From Ectothiorhodospiraceae bacterium (GTDB lineage Bacteria; Pseudomonadota; Gammaproteobacteria; HK1), in contig JACKNM010000002.1 of the NCBI GenBank assembly GCA_024234875.1, forward strand, positions 434,001 through 498,000: a stretch of 64,000 nt of DNA, in the 5' to 3' direction. Position numbers and translations under genes: made by a program. Shown here piece after piece: positions 24,456 through 32,887 of this stretch. A model generated the notes under the pieces. That model searched no databases, was not told the DNA's origin, and saw only the letters and a list, made by a program, of their open reading frames with translations. Numbering within the stretch: position 1 is the first letter of the stretch; each line of letters starts with the position of its first letter.

Positions 24456-25196
24456 TCACCCGGCCTCCGCATCGGCCGGTGCGCCGAACGCCGCGCATAG
24501 CGCTCCGGCAAGTGCCCCGCAACCGACATACCAGGTGCCTGGCAGGAGATGAGCTGCGACGACGGACGCGACCGCGGCGACCAGCCAGGGCCTGCCGTGG
24601 TCGGTCCGATTCCACATCGTCGCCAGCAATACGATGAATACGGCGGGAAATGTGAAGTCCAGCCCGAGACGCGCCGGGTCACCGAGAGACGTCGCCACCA
24701 CGGCACCAACCGTCCCAGAGCCGACCCAGGTCAGGTAGAAGGGGATGGCCGCGCCCATGAACCACGCGAACCGGAGAACGCCCCGGCTGCCTTCGACCAC
24801 GGCCAGTGCCCAGGTCTCGTCCACCATCAAGAAGGCGAGAGCGGCCCTCCTGACGGGGGACCATGTGCGAACGGCGGAAGCAAGAGCGACACCCATCATC
24901 AGATGGCGGAGATTGACGACCAACGCGGTGACCGTTGCCGTCAGCACGACGGCCGAATCCGCCCCGGACCAGCCGTCGATCACCGCGAACTGAGCCGCTC
25001 CCGCGAATACGGTCGCGCTCATTGCGGCCATCTCGGTCGCCGTGAGCCCGCGGCTGCTTCCGAGCGCTCCCAAAGCGAGGCCGAACGGAGCGACCGCCAC
25101 CAACATGGGGAGGACAGCGGCCGCTCCCGCCCCCGCATCGGCCAAGGTGCCCCGAGACGACTTGCTGTCGGGTCCCGATGTTGCTCGCGGACTCAC
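24456..25196 (-). CDS. azlC: AzlC-family branched-chain amino acid export permease
   Basis: Large subunit of an AzlCD-type exporter, 246 residues from the GTG that overlaps the stop of the AraC gene by 4 bases; an ATG 15 codons upstream is the alternative. Visible family features: LPMLVAVAPFGLALGALG near 28-45, VFAGAAQFAVIDGW near 62-75, and VVNLRHLMMGVALA near 92-105. About six hydrophobic spans. AzlC/AzlD pairs export leucine, isoleucine, valine or analogues. The coupling to an AraC-type regulator suggests that the regulator controls this exporter. Confidence 0.88.
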   Translation of the reverse strand: MSPRATSGPDSKSSRGTLADAGAGAAAVLPMLVAVAPFGLALGALGSSRGLTATEMAAMSATVFAGAAQFAVIDGWSGADSAVVLTATVTALVVNLRHLMMGVALASAVRTWSPVRRAALAFLMVDETWALAVVEGSRGVLRFAWFMGAAIPFYLTWVGSGTVGAVVATSLGDPARLGLDFTFPAVFIVLLATMWNRTDHGRPWLVAAVASVVAAHLLPGTWYVGCGALAGALCAAFGAPADAEAG

Positions 25197-26038
25197 GTGC
25201 GCACCGCTTGGCGGTAAAGCGCCGGGGTCATCCCGGTCCATGCCTTGAAGGTCCGAGTGAGATGGCTCTGGTCGGAAAAACCCGCGTCCGCCGCAACGTC
25301 CCGCACCGCATTACCGGCCGCGATCAACCGCTTGGCACGGTCCACTCGACGGGCCGTCAGATAGGCATGTGGCGTCATCCCGAAAGCGGAGCGAAAGGCG
25401 CGTAGGAGTTGGAATCGCCCCATTCCCACCCGCCCCGCCAGGGCGGCGAGCGTGACCGCGCTCTCGCTGTGGGTGTCCAGAAACGCGCGCGCATCGTACA
25501 CCTCGGGGGCGACGACGCGGCTCCGCGGCCCGGGCGCTCGGCGCTCACCGTGACGAGAGAAGAGGAGTTCGATCGCCCGACCGACCGCCGCATGAGCTAT
25601 CAGATCGGGTGCGCCGAGCTCGAGCAACGAGTGCGCTCTGACCAGCTCATCGGCGACCACTGAATCTCGAATCACCGGCCCGGCGAGCCTGGGACAACTG
25701 GAGCGGCCGACGGTGGACGACGCGAGGACTTCCCGCACGAGCCGAGTCGATGGATACAGCATTCGATACGTGAACGAATCCTCTGCAGCGCGACCGTCGT
25801 GGAGCTCTTCCGGATTCACGGCGATCACATCGCCGCACGTGGCGTACTGCTGCGAGCCCGAGACACGAAAGGCTTCCGCGCCCGCCGTGACCACACCGAT
25901 GGCGAACGTCTCGTGAATGTGTGGGGCGTATCGATGTCGTTCGAAACGCGCCGTCAAGCACTCGAGGCCATCGAGATCGGGCGCTCGAGACAAGCGCACG
26001 AACTCACCGCGCTGCGCAATCGAATCCATGGCGTCCAC
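25193..26038 (-). CDS. AraC-family transcriptional regulator with cupin-like N-domain
   Basis: Regulator of 281 residues. The N-terminal ligand domain carries RYAPHIHETFAIGVVTAG (cupin-like arabinose-binding fold, about 36-53) and GDVIAVNPEELHDGRA near 69-84. C-terminal double helix-turn-helix from about 185: VTLAALAGRVGMGRFQLLRA then AVRDVAADAGFSDQSHLTRT followed by FKAWTGMTPALYR. It is upstream of and overlaps azlC by 4 bases, so it probably regulates the amino-acid exporter in response to an amino acid. One exact TGGGTGTCCA-family core falls in this gene at 25470-25479, in a place where Leu-Asp-x-His is normal for the family; probably coincidence. Confidence 0.9.
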   Translation of the reverse strand: MDAMDSIAQRGEFVRLSRAPDLDGLECLTARFERHRYAPHIHETFAIGVVTAGAEAFRVSGSQQYATCGDVIAVNPEELHDGRAAEDSFTYRMLYPSTRLVREVLASSTVGRSSCPRLAGPVIRDSVVADELVRAHSLLELGAPDLIAHAAVGRAIELLFSRHGERRAPGPRSRVVAPEVYDARAFLDTHSESAVTLAALAGRVGMGRFQLLRAFRSAFGMTPHAYLTARRVDRAKRLIAAGNAVRDVAADAGFSDQSHLTRTFKAWTGMTPALYRQAVRT

Positions 26039-26282
26039 CCACTGACCGATGGTCGCAGATTAGCGACTTCGCGGCCGGCCGGTCTTGAAGGAAATTGCAC
26101 GGCGCGCGCACCGACGCCTCGAGAGCCGTGACCGAGCTTGGGCGGTCGCGACTGGAACCATCCGCGCCGCTGGAGGTGGCTGAGGTGTCGCCATTCGCAG
26201 GATAAGGCGGACGATCGCCTACATCGAGGGTGCCCCGTATCCATGGTCGGATGCAACCCAACGAGCGAACGTGTCTGCAGCC

Positions 26283-27269
26283 ATGGGATATCCACGACAT
26301 GTCATTGCACCACCAGGCCTGCGCGCCACGTACCACTGCGTCTCGCGCTGCGTTCGTCGGGCATTTCTCTGCGGGTTCGACGCTTCCACCGGGCGCGACT
26401 TCACCCACAGAAAGCGATGGATGGAGGCACGGATCCTGCAACTCGGTCGGACCTTCGCAGTCGCAGTTCACGCCTACGCAATCCTGGACAACCACTTCCA
26501 CATCGTGCTCGAAGTCGACCCGTCGGCGCCACAAGGGTGGTCCGACGAGGAGGTCGCCCGGCGCTGGCTCCAGTTGCAGGGTGCCGACGACGCCAAGGCA
26601 CCAGAATGGGGCACGCGCATGGCAACGCTCTGCCGCCAACCGGAGCGCCTCGTCGAGTTGCGAAACAGGCTCGGCTCTCTCAGCTGGTTCATGCGTGCCC
26701 TGAAGGAGCCGATCGCGCGGCGGGCGAATGCGGAGGACGACTGCTCCGGTCGATTCTGGGAGGGCCGATTCCGGTCGCAGATCCTGCTCGACGAAGCGGC
26801 CTTGCTCAGTGCCATGGTGTATGTGGATCTCAATCCGGCGCGCGCGGGCATCTCGGCATCGGCGACCAGCTCACCACACACCTCGATTCGGCGCCGCGTC
26901 GAGACGTGCGCGGACCAGAACGCCCCCTTGTCCCCCCTGGTGGCGAGTGTCGACTCGGATTCGCTCGCAATCTCCCACCTCGGGTATCGCGATCTCGTGC
27001 TCTGGACCGCATCCTCGCTCGGACGCGGCTCTGAGGGACCTGATCACGAGTTCCCGACGCTCCCCGCCGCGCTCCGGTTGCTGCCACTCGAGCCGACGCA
27101 GTGGCTGGCGCAGGTGGTCGCGACGGAGACGCGCTACTGGCGCGCTATCGGCGCATTCGAAGCCATGGTCGCCCACGCCGCCGAGCGAGGCCTTCGTTGG
27201 CTTCGAGGTATCGGCACGGCGAGGGCGATCGCCGCGCGCGGTCCGGGTCGAGTGACCTGGCCCCCTTGA
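26283..27269 (+). CDS. REP-associated tyrosine transposase (RAYT, Y1_Tnp/IS200-like)
   Basis: Single-strand HUH nuclease of the RAYT family, 328 residues. N-terminal ATYHCVSRCVRRAFLCG near 15-31 is typical of the larger gammaproteobacterial RAYTs. The HUH metal motif is ILDNHFHIVLEV near 69-80. The conserved block MVYVDLNPARAGISA near 178-192 follows the catalytic region, and the C-terminal 120 residues are poorly conserved. RAYTs are domesticated transposases that cleave REP/BIME hairpins at their base and are thought to spread them. The gene has no IS-like terminal ends visible. It lies between two clusters of the TGGGTGTCCA repeat, and 358 bases before a lone copy, which makes that repeat its candidate substrate. 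Confidence 0.9.
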   Translation: MGYPRHVIAPPGLRATYHCVSRCVRRAFLCGFDASTGRDFTHRKRWMEARILQLGRTFAVAVHAYAILDNHFHIVLEVDPSAPQGWSDEEVARRWLQLQGADDAKAPEWGTRMATLCRQPERLVELRNRLGSLSWFMRALKEPIARRANAEDDCSGRFWEGRFRSQILLDEAALLSAMVYVDLNPARAGISASATSSPHTSIRRRVETCADQNAPLSPLVASVDSDSLAISHLGYRDLVLWTASSLGRGSEGPDHEFPTLPAALRLLPLEPTQWLAQVVATETRYWRAIGAFEAMVAHAAERGLRWLRGIGTARAIAARGPGRVTWPP

Positions 27270-27780
27270 CGGCGGAGTCCCGCCGAGGCCTCGCGAGCAG
27301 GCGGTGAGCACTGCCTCCCGTCGGTGAGCCACCGTGTGAGACGGCAATGCGGCCTCGGCGGTCATCGCGTCGGCCTCCCATCGATCCGGCTCGGCCGACC
27401 CATCTGCACATCTTCGGGCGCCCTCTGACCGCAGCGTCGTCCCGTGCCAGCGAAGCACGCCCCTGACCTGCGCATCGCCCCCGAAGGGTCGACCCAAGCT
27501 CGGCGTTCAGCTCACACCTCGACACGACGCCCCTTCCTTCACCCCCACATCAGCTCGAGCGCCTGGCGTCGCCTGGACACCCTCGCATCCGCGCTCCGAT
27601 GCTCTATGCTGACGCCCTCTCACTGATGGACACCCACATTGCCAGTACCTGGTTCGCCTCTCGCGCCCACGGTGTGGAATGCGCAAGCCCTGGTACGCTC
27701 CCGCGATTCGTCGCGCCGAGGAGGCAGTACCTGGCTCGGAGTGCGGATGGCCGAGCCGGCGGCACCCACGGAGGAGTTCG
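27270..27780. other. 511-base gap after the RAYT gene with a single repeat copy
   Basis: Contains one exact TGGACACCCA at 27627-27636. No other member of the family, no credible gene and no RNA gene was recognised. Base composition is somewhat less GC-rich than the flanks by eye, as expected of an accessory spacer. Confidence 0.6.
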
Positions 27781-28452
27781 ATGCGTCTCTACTGCACCCC
27801 AGGGTCGCCCTATGCGCGCGTCGTCCGCATTGCGGCACTAGAGCTCGGTATCGACCAGAAGCTGGAGGTCGAATTCGTCACCGTGCGTGATCCCGCCAGC
27901 GTGTTGCTACCTCTAAATCCCACCGGAAAGGTCCCGACGCTGGTGACGGACGAGGGCGCCGTCCTGTCCGAGACCCGCGTTTGTGTAGAGCACTTGGAGC
28001 AGCTCACCAAGCCGAGACGACTCAGCGCATCCGCTGGAGACGCTCGCGGTCGAGCCCGCGAAGGAATGTCGGCCGGGTTCATGGACGGCATTGCCAATTG
28101 GGGTCGCGAGCACCGGCGTCCGCAGCCCCACCAGTGGCCGTGGATGCACGAAGTCGAGCGCGCCCGTGCCGAGCGCTGCCTGGCGTACTTCGAAATGGGT
28201 GTCCGCGATGGTGATTTCCCTTCCGACGTGGGTGTCCATAGCGAGCAGGACCTGGGTGTCCGAAGCCGTGCGGGCCACGGCGCCGACCAATTCGGGCCGC
28301 TCAACCTCGCTGATGTCATCCTCTTCTGCGCCCTCGACTGGGGCGCGCGAAACGTCCCGGAGTTCCGGCCTGGTGACGGTCGGCCACGGCTCGGCCAGTG
28401 GTACGCGGACTTCCGCGAGCATCCGTCGGCGCGAGCCACCGAGCCGGCTTAG
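27781..28452 (+). CDS. Glutathione S-transferase family protein with in-frame repeat insertion
   Basis: Thioredoxin-fold N-domain plus helical C-domain, 223 residues. MRLYCTPGSPYARVVRIAAL opens the N-domain with the likely catalytic Ser/Cys region, and NPTGKVPTLVTDEGAVLSET holds the cis-proline and glutathione-binding SET motif. The C-domain is interrupted at about 139-162 by MGVRDGDFPSDVGVHSEQDL and the following GVRSR. This stretch is encoded by three copies of the repeat core, TGGGTGTCC at 28196, 28229 and 28253, spaced 33 and 24 bases, so the frame is kept and each copy reads x-Gly-Val-Arg/His. The normal FGPLNLADVILF helix resumes afterwards. The enzyme may still fold, with an extra loop. 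Substrate unknown. Confidence 0.82.
   Translation: MRLYCTPGSPYARVVRIAALELGIDQKLEVEFVTVRDPASVLLPLNPTGKVPTLVTDEGAVLSETRVCVEHLEQLTKPRRLSASAGDARGRAREGMSAGFMDGIANWGREHRRPQPHQWPWMHEVERARAERCLAYFEMGVRDGDFPSDVGVHSEQDLGVRSRAGHGADQFGPLNLADVILFCALDWGARNVPEFRPGDGRPRLGQWYADFREHPSARATEPA
28196..28262 (+). repeat. Three repeat cores inside the GST coding sequence (cluster D)
   Basis: TGGGTGTCCG at 28196-28205, TGGGTGTCCA at 28229-28238 and TGGGTGTCCG at 28253-28262. Spacings 33 and 24 are multiples of three and all copies are read in the same frame. The segment has no counterpart in typical GSTs, so it looks like repeat DNA captured by the gene. Confidence 0.85.
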
Positions 28453-28619
28453 ACCAGTTGCCGCCTGCCTCCTCCCAGGTGCGCAGGCGGGCGACGGTCT
28501 CGGCCTCTCGGGTCGTGACGGAGATCAAGGTTCATGACCACCCAGGGTTGACCAGCGCCTCGCCCCCCGGGACAGTTCGCCGGCACGCCTACGAGGCGTT
28601 CCTCCTACCGGAGCCGACG

Positions 28620-29042
28620 ATGCACCGAGCGCCCCGCTTGAAGGCGGCCATGACCCCCTTTCCATACTCGATCGAGACCGATGCGACGCTCGCCGAGGCG
28701 CAGGCGATGATGACCGACCACGCCGTCCGTCACCTACCGGTCGCGATCTCGCACGTCCCGGTGGGAATGCTGTCGCAACGCGACCTGGCAGCCGCTTTGG
28801 CCGCCGGCGCGGGCGCTGGTGGCCGGCTCGTCCGCGACGTGTGCACCACCGACGCCTACGTGGTCGACCTCGAGACGCGGCTCGACGTGGTGCTGTCGGA
28901 GATGGCCGAGCGACACATCGGCTCCGCCATCGTCACCCGGCACGGCAAGCTCGCCGGGGTCTTCACCGCGACCGACGCGTGCCGTGCCTTCGCCGAGCAC
29001 CTGCGCGCCACCTACCCGTCCCCCGACGACGACGCCGCCTGA
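28620..29042 (+). CDS. CBS-domain protein
   Basis: Stand-alone pair of CBS domains, 140 residues. First repeat about 8-65 (AAMTPFPYSIETDATLAEAQ, then HAVRHLPVAISHVPVGMLSQRD), second about 75-128 (VRDVCTTDAYVVDLETRLD, then HIGSAIVTRHGKLAGVFTAT). CBS pairs bind adenosyl nucleotides and act as energy or redox sensors; this one carries no effector domain. Its last 31 bases overlap the 3' end of the convergent pseudouridine synthase gene. Confidence 0.85.
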   Translation: MHRAPRLKAAMTPFPYSIETDATLAEAQAMMTDHAVRHLPVAISHVPVGMLSQRDLAAALAAGAGAGGRLVRDVCTTDAYVVDLETRLDVVLSEMAERHIGSAIVTRHGKLAGVFTATDACRAFAEHLRATYPSPDDDAA

Positions 29043-29764
29043 GCGCCGAGGCGCTCCGCCCGGTCGTCGACTCGCGCCCCGGTGCAAGAACCGGGCTCGG
29101 ACGCCCCGGCCCAGAGGAGGGGGTCGCCCAGGCCGATTCGAACGAGTGGCTCCGCAAGGTCCGGCGGCGGCTCGGCATCGACACGTACCATTGCCCCCGA
29201 ACGGGGATGCCGGAACGTGAGGCCGAGGCAGTGGAGCGCCAGCCGTTGCAGGCCGTATCGTTCCCTGAACAGGCGGTTGTGCTCCCCCTTGCCGTAGCGG
29301 ACGTCGCCGATAATCGGGCAGGCGATGTGCTTGAGATGGCGTCGGACCTGGTGCATCCGGCCGGTGCGCGGAAAGGCGACGACCAGCCCGTAACGACCGA
29401 ACTCACCGACCCGTCGGTACGCGGTGACCGCGGCGACCCGCGGCCCACCTTCCGTGCGAGGAATCGGGTGGTCGATCACCCCCTCCTGGGGCGGGATCCC
29501 GCGAACGAGTGCGAGGTAACGCTTGTCGACCGCCCCGGCCGCGAACGCATCTCCGAGCAGTGCTGCGACCTCTCGCGAGCGTGCGAGCAGCACGACTCCA
29601 CTGGCTCCGCGGTCGAGCCGATGGACCGGCCACACCCATTGCCCGAGTCGGTCGCGCACCGCGGTCATGAGCACGACGCGGTCGTTGCCCCATCCGCGGT
29701 GCACCAGCATCCCCGAGGGCTTCATGACCGCGACCAGGTCGTCGTCCTGGTAGAGAATCTCCAC
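29012..29764 (-). CDS. RluA-family tRNA/rRNA pseudouridine synthase, TruC-like
   Basis: Converts a specific uridine to pseudouridine, probably U65 of tRNA if it is TruC. 250 residues. The start MEILYQDDDLVAVMKPSGM is the family opening. The catalytic Asp is in VHRLDRGASGVVLLAR near 47-62, with conserved FPRTGRMHQVRRHLKHIACP near 131-150 and GDVRYGKGEHNR just after. The last 40 residues lie beyond the conserved domain and overlap the convergent CBS gene by 31 bases. TruC is favoured over RluA/C/D by the short length and lack of an S4 domain. Confidence 0.85.
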   Translation of the reverse strand: MEILYQDDDLVAVMKPSGMLVHRGWGNDRVVLMTAVRDRLGQWVWPVHRLDRGASGVVLLARSREVAALLGDAFAAGAVDKRYLALVRGIPPQEGVIDHPIPRTEGGPRVAAVTAYRRVGEFGRYGLVVAFPRTGRMHQVRRHLKHIACPIIGDVRYGKGEHNRLFRERYGLQRLALHCLGLTFRHPRSGAMVRVDAEPPPDLAEPLVRIGLGDPLLWAGASEPGSCTGARVDDRAERLGAQAASSSGDG

Positions 29765-29913
29765 CCACGCGCACCTCGAGATGACCGGTCGGGAATTCTA
29801 CCGGCCGCCCGGTCGCTCGGGTCGCGCGCCACGATGGCGCCGCTCGCGGTTCCTGATAGGATTTCGGGCGCCCATTCGCCCAGACAGGCGCCACCACGCG
29901 AGGAGAGCCCGCG

Positions 29914-30651
29914 ATGAACGACGCGACGATTCAGACCACCGATCAACAAGTGCGTGTCGACCTCGCGGCGGCACACCGGCTGGCGGTCATGGACGACCTC
30001 CACGAGGGCACCTGGAACCACTTCAGCGTGATGTCGCCGAGTCAGCCGGAGTTGATGATCATCACTCCTGGCGACACCCACTGGAGCCAGATCCGCGCCA
30101 GTGAGCTCACGGTCATGGGCCCACAGGCCGAGATCGTCTCCGGACGTGAGCCGAACCCGGCAGCCTGGATCATTCACTATCCCGTCCATCGCGCACGCCC
30201 GGACGCCCAGTGCCTGATGCACATCCACGCCCCCTACAGCACCGCGCTCTGCATGCGCAAGGACTGGAAGCTGGACACCCGTTGTTGCCAGGCCGCTGCG
30301 TTCTTCCACGGCCGCGTGGCCTACTTCGACGAGTACGACGGGGACCTTCGCGATGCCTCCGAAGGTGAGCGGATGGCAGCCGCGCTGGGTGACAAGAGCG
30401 TGCTCTTGATGCGCAACCACGGCGCCCTGGTGGCGGCTCCGACCATCGGGCGCGCCTATATGGACCTGTATCTGCTCGAGCGCGCCTGCAAGTTCCAGAT
30501 GCTGGCCGCAGGGGACGGCCACGAGCTCGGCCAGATCCCCGAGCGTATCGCCACCAAGATGGGGAACTGGGCGCGCGACGTCGGGCGCGAGGGACACTTC
30601 GCAGGCATGAAGCGGGTGCTCGACGCGCGCGAGCCGGACTACGCGCACTGA
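29914..30651 (+). CDS. Class II aldolase/adducin family protein
   Basis: Zinc-dependent aldolase-fold protein, 245 residues. The zinc site is HIHAPYS near 102-108 (two His) with the third His in MRNHGALVAAPTIGRAY near 166-182. The N-terminal helix-rich segment EGTWNHFSVMSP is the phosphate- or substrate-binding loop of this family. Members include L-fuculose-phosphate aldolase, ribulose-phosphate epimerase and many uncharacterised decarboxylases; no sugar kinase is near to narrow this. AGGAGAGCC precedes the ATG. Confidence 0.85.
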   Translation: MNDATIQTTDQQVRVDLAAAHRLAVMDDLHEGTWNHFSVMSPSQPELMIITPGDTHWSQIRASELTVMGPQAEIVSGREPNPAAWIIHYPVHRARPDAQCLMHIHAPYSTALCMRKDWKLDTRCCQAAAFFHGRVAYFDEYDGDLRDASEGERMAAALGDKSVLLMRNHGALVAAPTIGRAYMDLYLLERACKFQMLAAGDGHELGQIPERIATKMGNWARDVGREGHFAGMKRVLDAREPDYAH

Positions 30652-30661
30652 CGCCGCGCAC

Positions 30662-30698
30662 CTCGGCGCCCGTCGTCCCCGAGCGAACGGGCGCCGAG
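30662..30698. terminator. 12-bp bidirectional terminator-like hairpin
   Basis: CTCGGCGCCCGT (30662-30673) and ACGGGCGCCGAG (30687-30698) are perfect complements around a 13-base loop, in the 79-base gap between convergent aldolase and molybdenum hydroxylase genes. No T-run follows on either strand. Confidence 0.65.
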
Positions 30699-30730
30699 CA
30701 CGCTTCGCGTGCCGTCTCGACCCGGGCTGC

Positions 30731-32887
30731 TCAGCTCATCGCAGCCCGGCGGATCGCATCCGGGTCGAGCGGCAGGCGGCGGAGCCGCAAACCGGTTGCA
30801 GCGAACACCGCGTTGGCGATCGCCGCGGCCGCCGGGCCGCTCGTGGCCTCGCCGGCACCGAGGAACGGCGCTCCCGGCCGGTCGACGATGATCGTCTCGA
30901 CCTCGGGCACCTCGTCGAAGCGCAGGATCGGATAGCTCTCCCAGTCCCGCGAGGTGATCCCCCCGCTGTCGTGACGCACCGCCTCGTGCAAGGTCCAGCT
31001 CGCACCCTGAACGAACCCACCTTCGAGCTGCGCCCGCAAACCCTCACGGTCCACGACCTCTCCGGCATCGGCGGCGATCACCGCGCGGTGTAGTCGTACG
31101 CGTGCCGTGTCGTCCACCGAGGCCTCGACCGCCACGGCGGCGTAAGCCTTCGAGTTCTTGTACTGCGCGAACGCCAGGCCGCGACCGCGACCGTGGGGCG
31201 CCGGTCCCGGCATGCCCATCCGCTGCGCCGCCGCCGCGAGCACCTCGCGAGCCCGCGGGTCCTCCAGATGGCGCAGGCGGAAGGCGAGTGGATCGACCCC
31301 CGCAGCCTCGGCCAGCTCGTCCATGAACGACTCCGCGGCGAACACGTTGGCGTATGCACCGAGCGTTCGCATTGCCGAGACGCGCAGCGGAAGGTCGCGC
31401 ACCAGATGCTTCACGATTCGGCGGTTGGCGAACGCGTAGAGCGGGTCGGCGTTGCGATGAATGCCGGCATGGTGCGCCAGGTTCGGCTCGGCGCGCGGCG
31501 GCATCACCGCGTCGGCCAGGTACCGACTCGCCAGCAGCCGACCGGCTCCCGCCCGGTTCGGACCGGCACGCGGTCTGCCGCGATGGGTGTCACTGAAGGT
31601 CTCGTGGGACCAGTAGCTGACGGCGCCCGAGTCGTCGAGATCGGCGCGGAGGTCGACGACCATGGCCGAGCTGTAGGGTTCCCAGGCGTGCTCGTCCTCC
31701 CGCGACCATTTCAGCAACACCGTCTTTCCGCGGAGAGCGCGAGCAACCAGAGCCGCATCGAGCGCGGCATCGTCGGCGCCGTTGTGTCCGTAGCAGCCGC
31801 TGCCGAGCGCATGCTCGACCACGACGCGCTCACGCGGCAGGTCGAGGACGTCGGCGAGGCTGGCGCGCAGCGGATAGATGCCCTGGCTGTGCGTCCACAC
31901 ACGCATCGTCTCGCCGTCGAAATGCGCTCGCGCCGCCGATGGGGCAAGCGATGCGTGCATCTGGTACGGACGCTCGTAGCGGGCGCGCAAGGTGGCGCCA
32001 CCGACCGGCTCCGGACGCTCCTCCGGTACCGGCTCGCGCAACGGCACGCCATCGACGACCGGGAAGCTCTCGCGGGGATCCTCGATCAATCGCCGGAAGA
32101 CGTCGGTGGTGTCGAGCCCCGGTGCGGTGATCCAGGTCGCAGCCGCAGCCACGCGCTCGACCGCGCGCACCGCCCGATACTCGTCCGGCGATGCGACCGC
32201 GACGAAGCTACCGTCGCGTACCACCTGAACGTCGCCGAGTGACGCGAGCGACGACTCGTCCAGCGCCTCGAGGCGAGCGTGATAGTGCGGCGGGCGCACC
32301 ACCCGCGCGTGCAGCGTGCCGGGCTCGGCCAGGTCGTGGACGAAGCGGGTCGCGCCGGTTGCGAGCCCCTCCAGCCCCCCCACCGGACGTACCGCGCCGA
32401 CCAGTCGGTGAGCATCGGGGGACTTGGTGATCACGTCCGGATCCACCGCGATCCCGAGTGGCGCACCGCCGGTCAGCTCCCCGAAGCTGACCGAGCGGTT
32501 CGTATCCCGAACCCGAACCAGGCCGTCGGTGACCTCGAGCTGCTCGGCGCCGACGCCGAGGCGCGCGGCGGCACGCGTCACCAGATGCCGGCGCACGGTC
32601 GCGGCCGCGAGTCGCACCGCGACGCCGGATTCCTGCATCGAGTTGCTGCCCGACGTGAAACCCTCGTCGGGTGCGGTGCCCGTCCGCGGTCTGGCGACCC
32701 GGACGCTCGCCAGTGCGACGTCGAGCTCCTCCGCGGCGATGATGGCGAGCGCGGTGGAGATGCGTTGGCCGATGTCGACCTTGCCGGTGTGCACGGTGAC
32801 GCGACCGTCGGCGTCGATCGAAATCCAGTCGTCGACGCCGGGGTGCTCGGCCAGGCTCGGCGTGCGCGGATTGGTCGAATCGTTCAT
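30731..32887 (-). CDS. Molybdenum hydroxylase large subunit (xanthine dehydrogenase/IorB family)
   Basis: Molybdopterin-cytosine-dinucleotide-type large subunit, 718 residues from the ATG that overlaps the small-subunit stop by 4 bases. Seen: an IorB-like N-domain opening with DDWISIDADGRVTVHTGKVDIGQR-type sequence, a second aldehyde-oxidase-like N-domain from about 170 (RPVGGLEGLATGATRFVHDL), and the catalytic glutamate in PFLGAGEATSGPAAAAIANA near the C-terminus. These enzymes hydroxylate aldehydes or N-heterocycles. No FAD-binding middle subunit is present, as in isoquinoline 1-oxidoreductase and nicotinate dehydrogenase, where electrons pass to a cytochrome or other carrier. Substrate unknown. 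Confidence 0.88.
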   Translation of the reverse strand: MNDSTNPRTPSLAEHPGVDDWISIDADGRVTVHTGKVDIGQRISTALAIIAAEELDVALASVRVARPRTGTAPDEGFTSGSNSMQESGVAVRLAAATVRRHLVTRAAARLGVGAEQLEVTDGLVRVRDTNRSVSFGELTGGAPLGIAVDPDVITKSPDAHRLVGAVRPVGGLEGLATGATRFVHDLAEPGTLHARVVRPPHYHARLEALDESSLASLGDVQVVRDGSFVAVASPDEYRAVRAVERVAAAATWITAPGLDTTDVFRRLIEDPRESFPVVDGVPLREPVPEERPEPVGGATLRARYERPYQMHASLAPSAARAHFDGETMRVWTHSQGIYPLRASLADVLDLPRERVVVEHALGSGCYGHNGADDAALDAALVARALRGKTVLLKWSREDEHAWEPYSSAMVVDLRADLDDSGAVSYWSHETFSDTHRGRPRAGPNRAGAGRLLASRYLADAVMPPRAEPNLAHHAGIHRNADPLYAFANRRIVKHLVRDLPLRVSAMRTLGAYANVFAAESFMDELAEAAGVDPLAFRLRHLEDPRAREVLAAAAQRMGMPGPAPHGRGRGLAFAQYKNSKAYAAVAVEASVDDTARVRLHRAVIAADAGEVVDREGLRAQLEGGFVQGASWTLHEAVRHDSGGITSRDWESYPILRFDEVPEVETIIVDRPGAPFLGAGEATSGPAAAAIANAVFAATGLRLRRLPLDPDAIRRAAMS

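Noticed and set aside
25470..25479. Exact TGGGTGTCCA copy inside the AraC gene
   Set aside because: It encodes Leu-Asp-Thr-His at a place where AraC proteins commonly have a similar sequence; isolated, no neighbouring copies, so it is probably coincidental.
26283..27269. Complete insertion sequence around the transposase
   Set aside because: No terminal inverted repeats, target duplication or subterminal hairpins typical of an IS were seen; the protein type is the domesticated RAYT.
29131..29170. GATTCGAAC-like string suggesting a tRNA T-arm
   Set aside because: It lies within the pseudouridine synthase coding sequence and no cloverleaf can be built around it. No tRNA was found anywhere in the window.
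30272..30281. TGGACACCCG in the class II aldolase gene
   Set aside because: One-mismatch, solitary, within normal coding sequence; not counted as a member of the repeat family.
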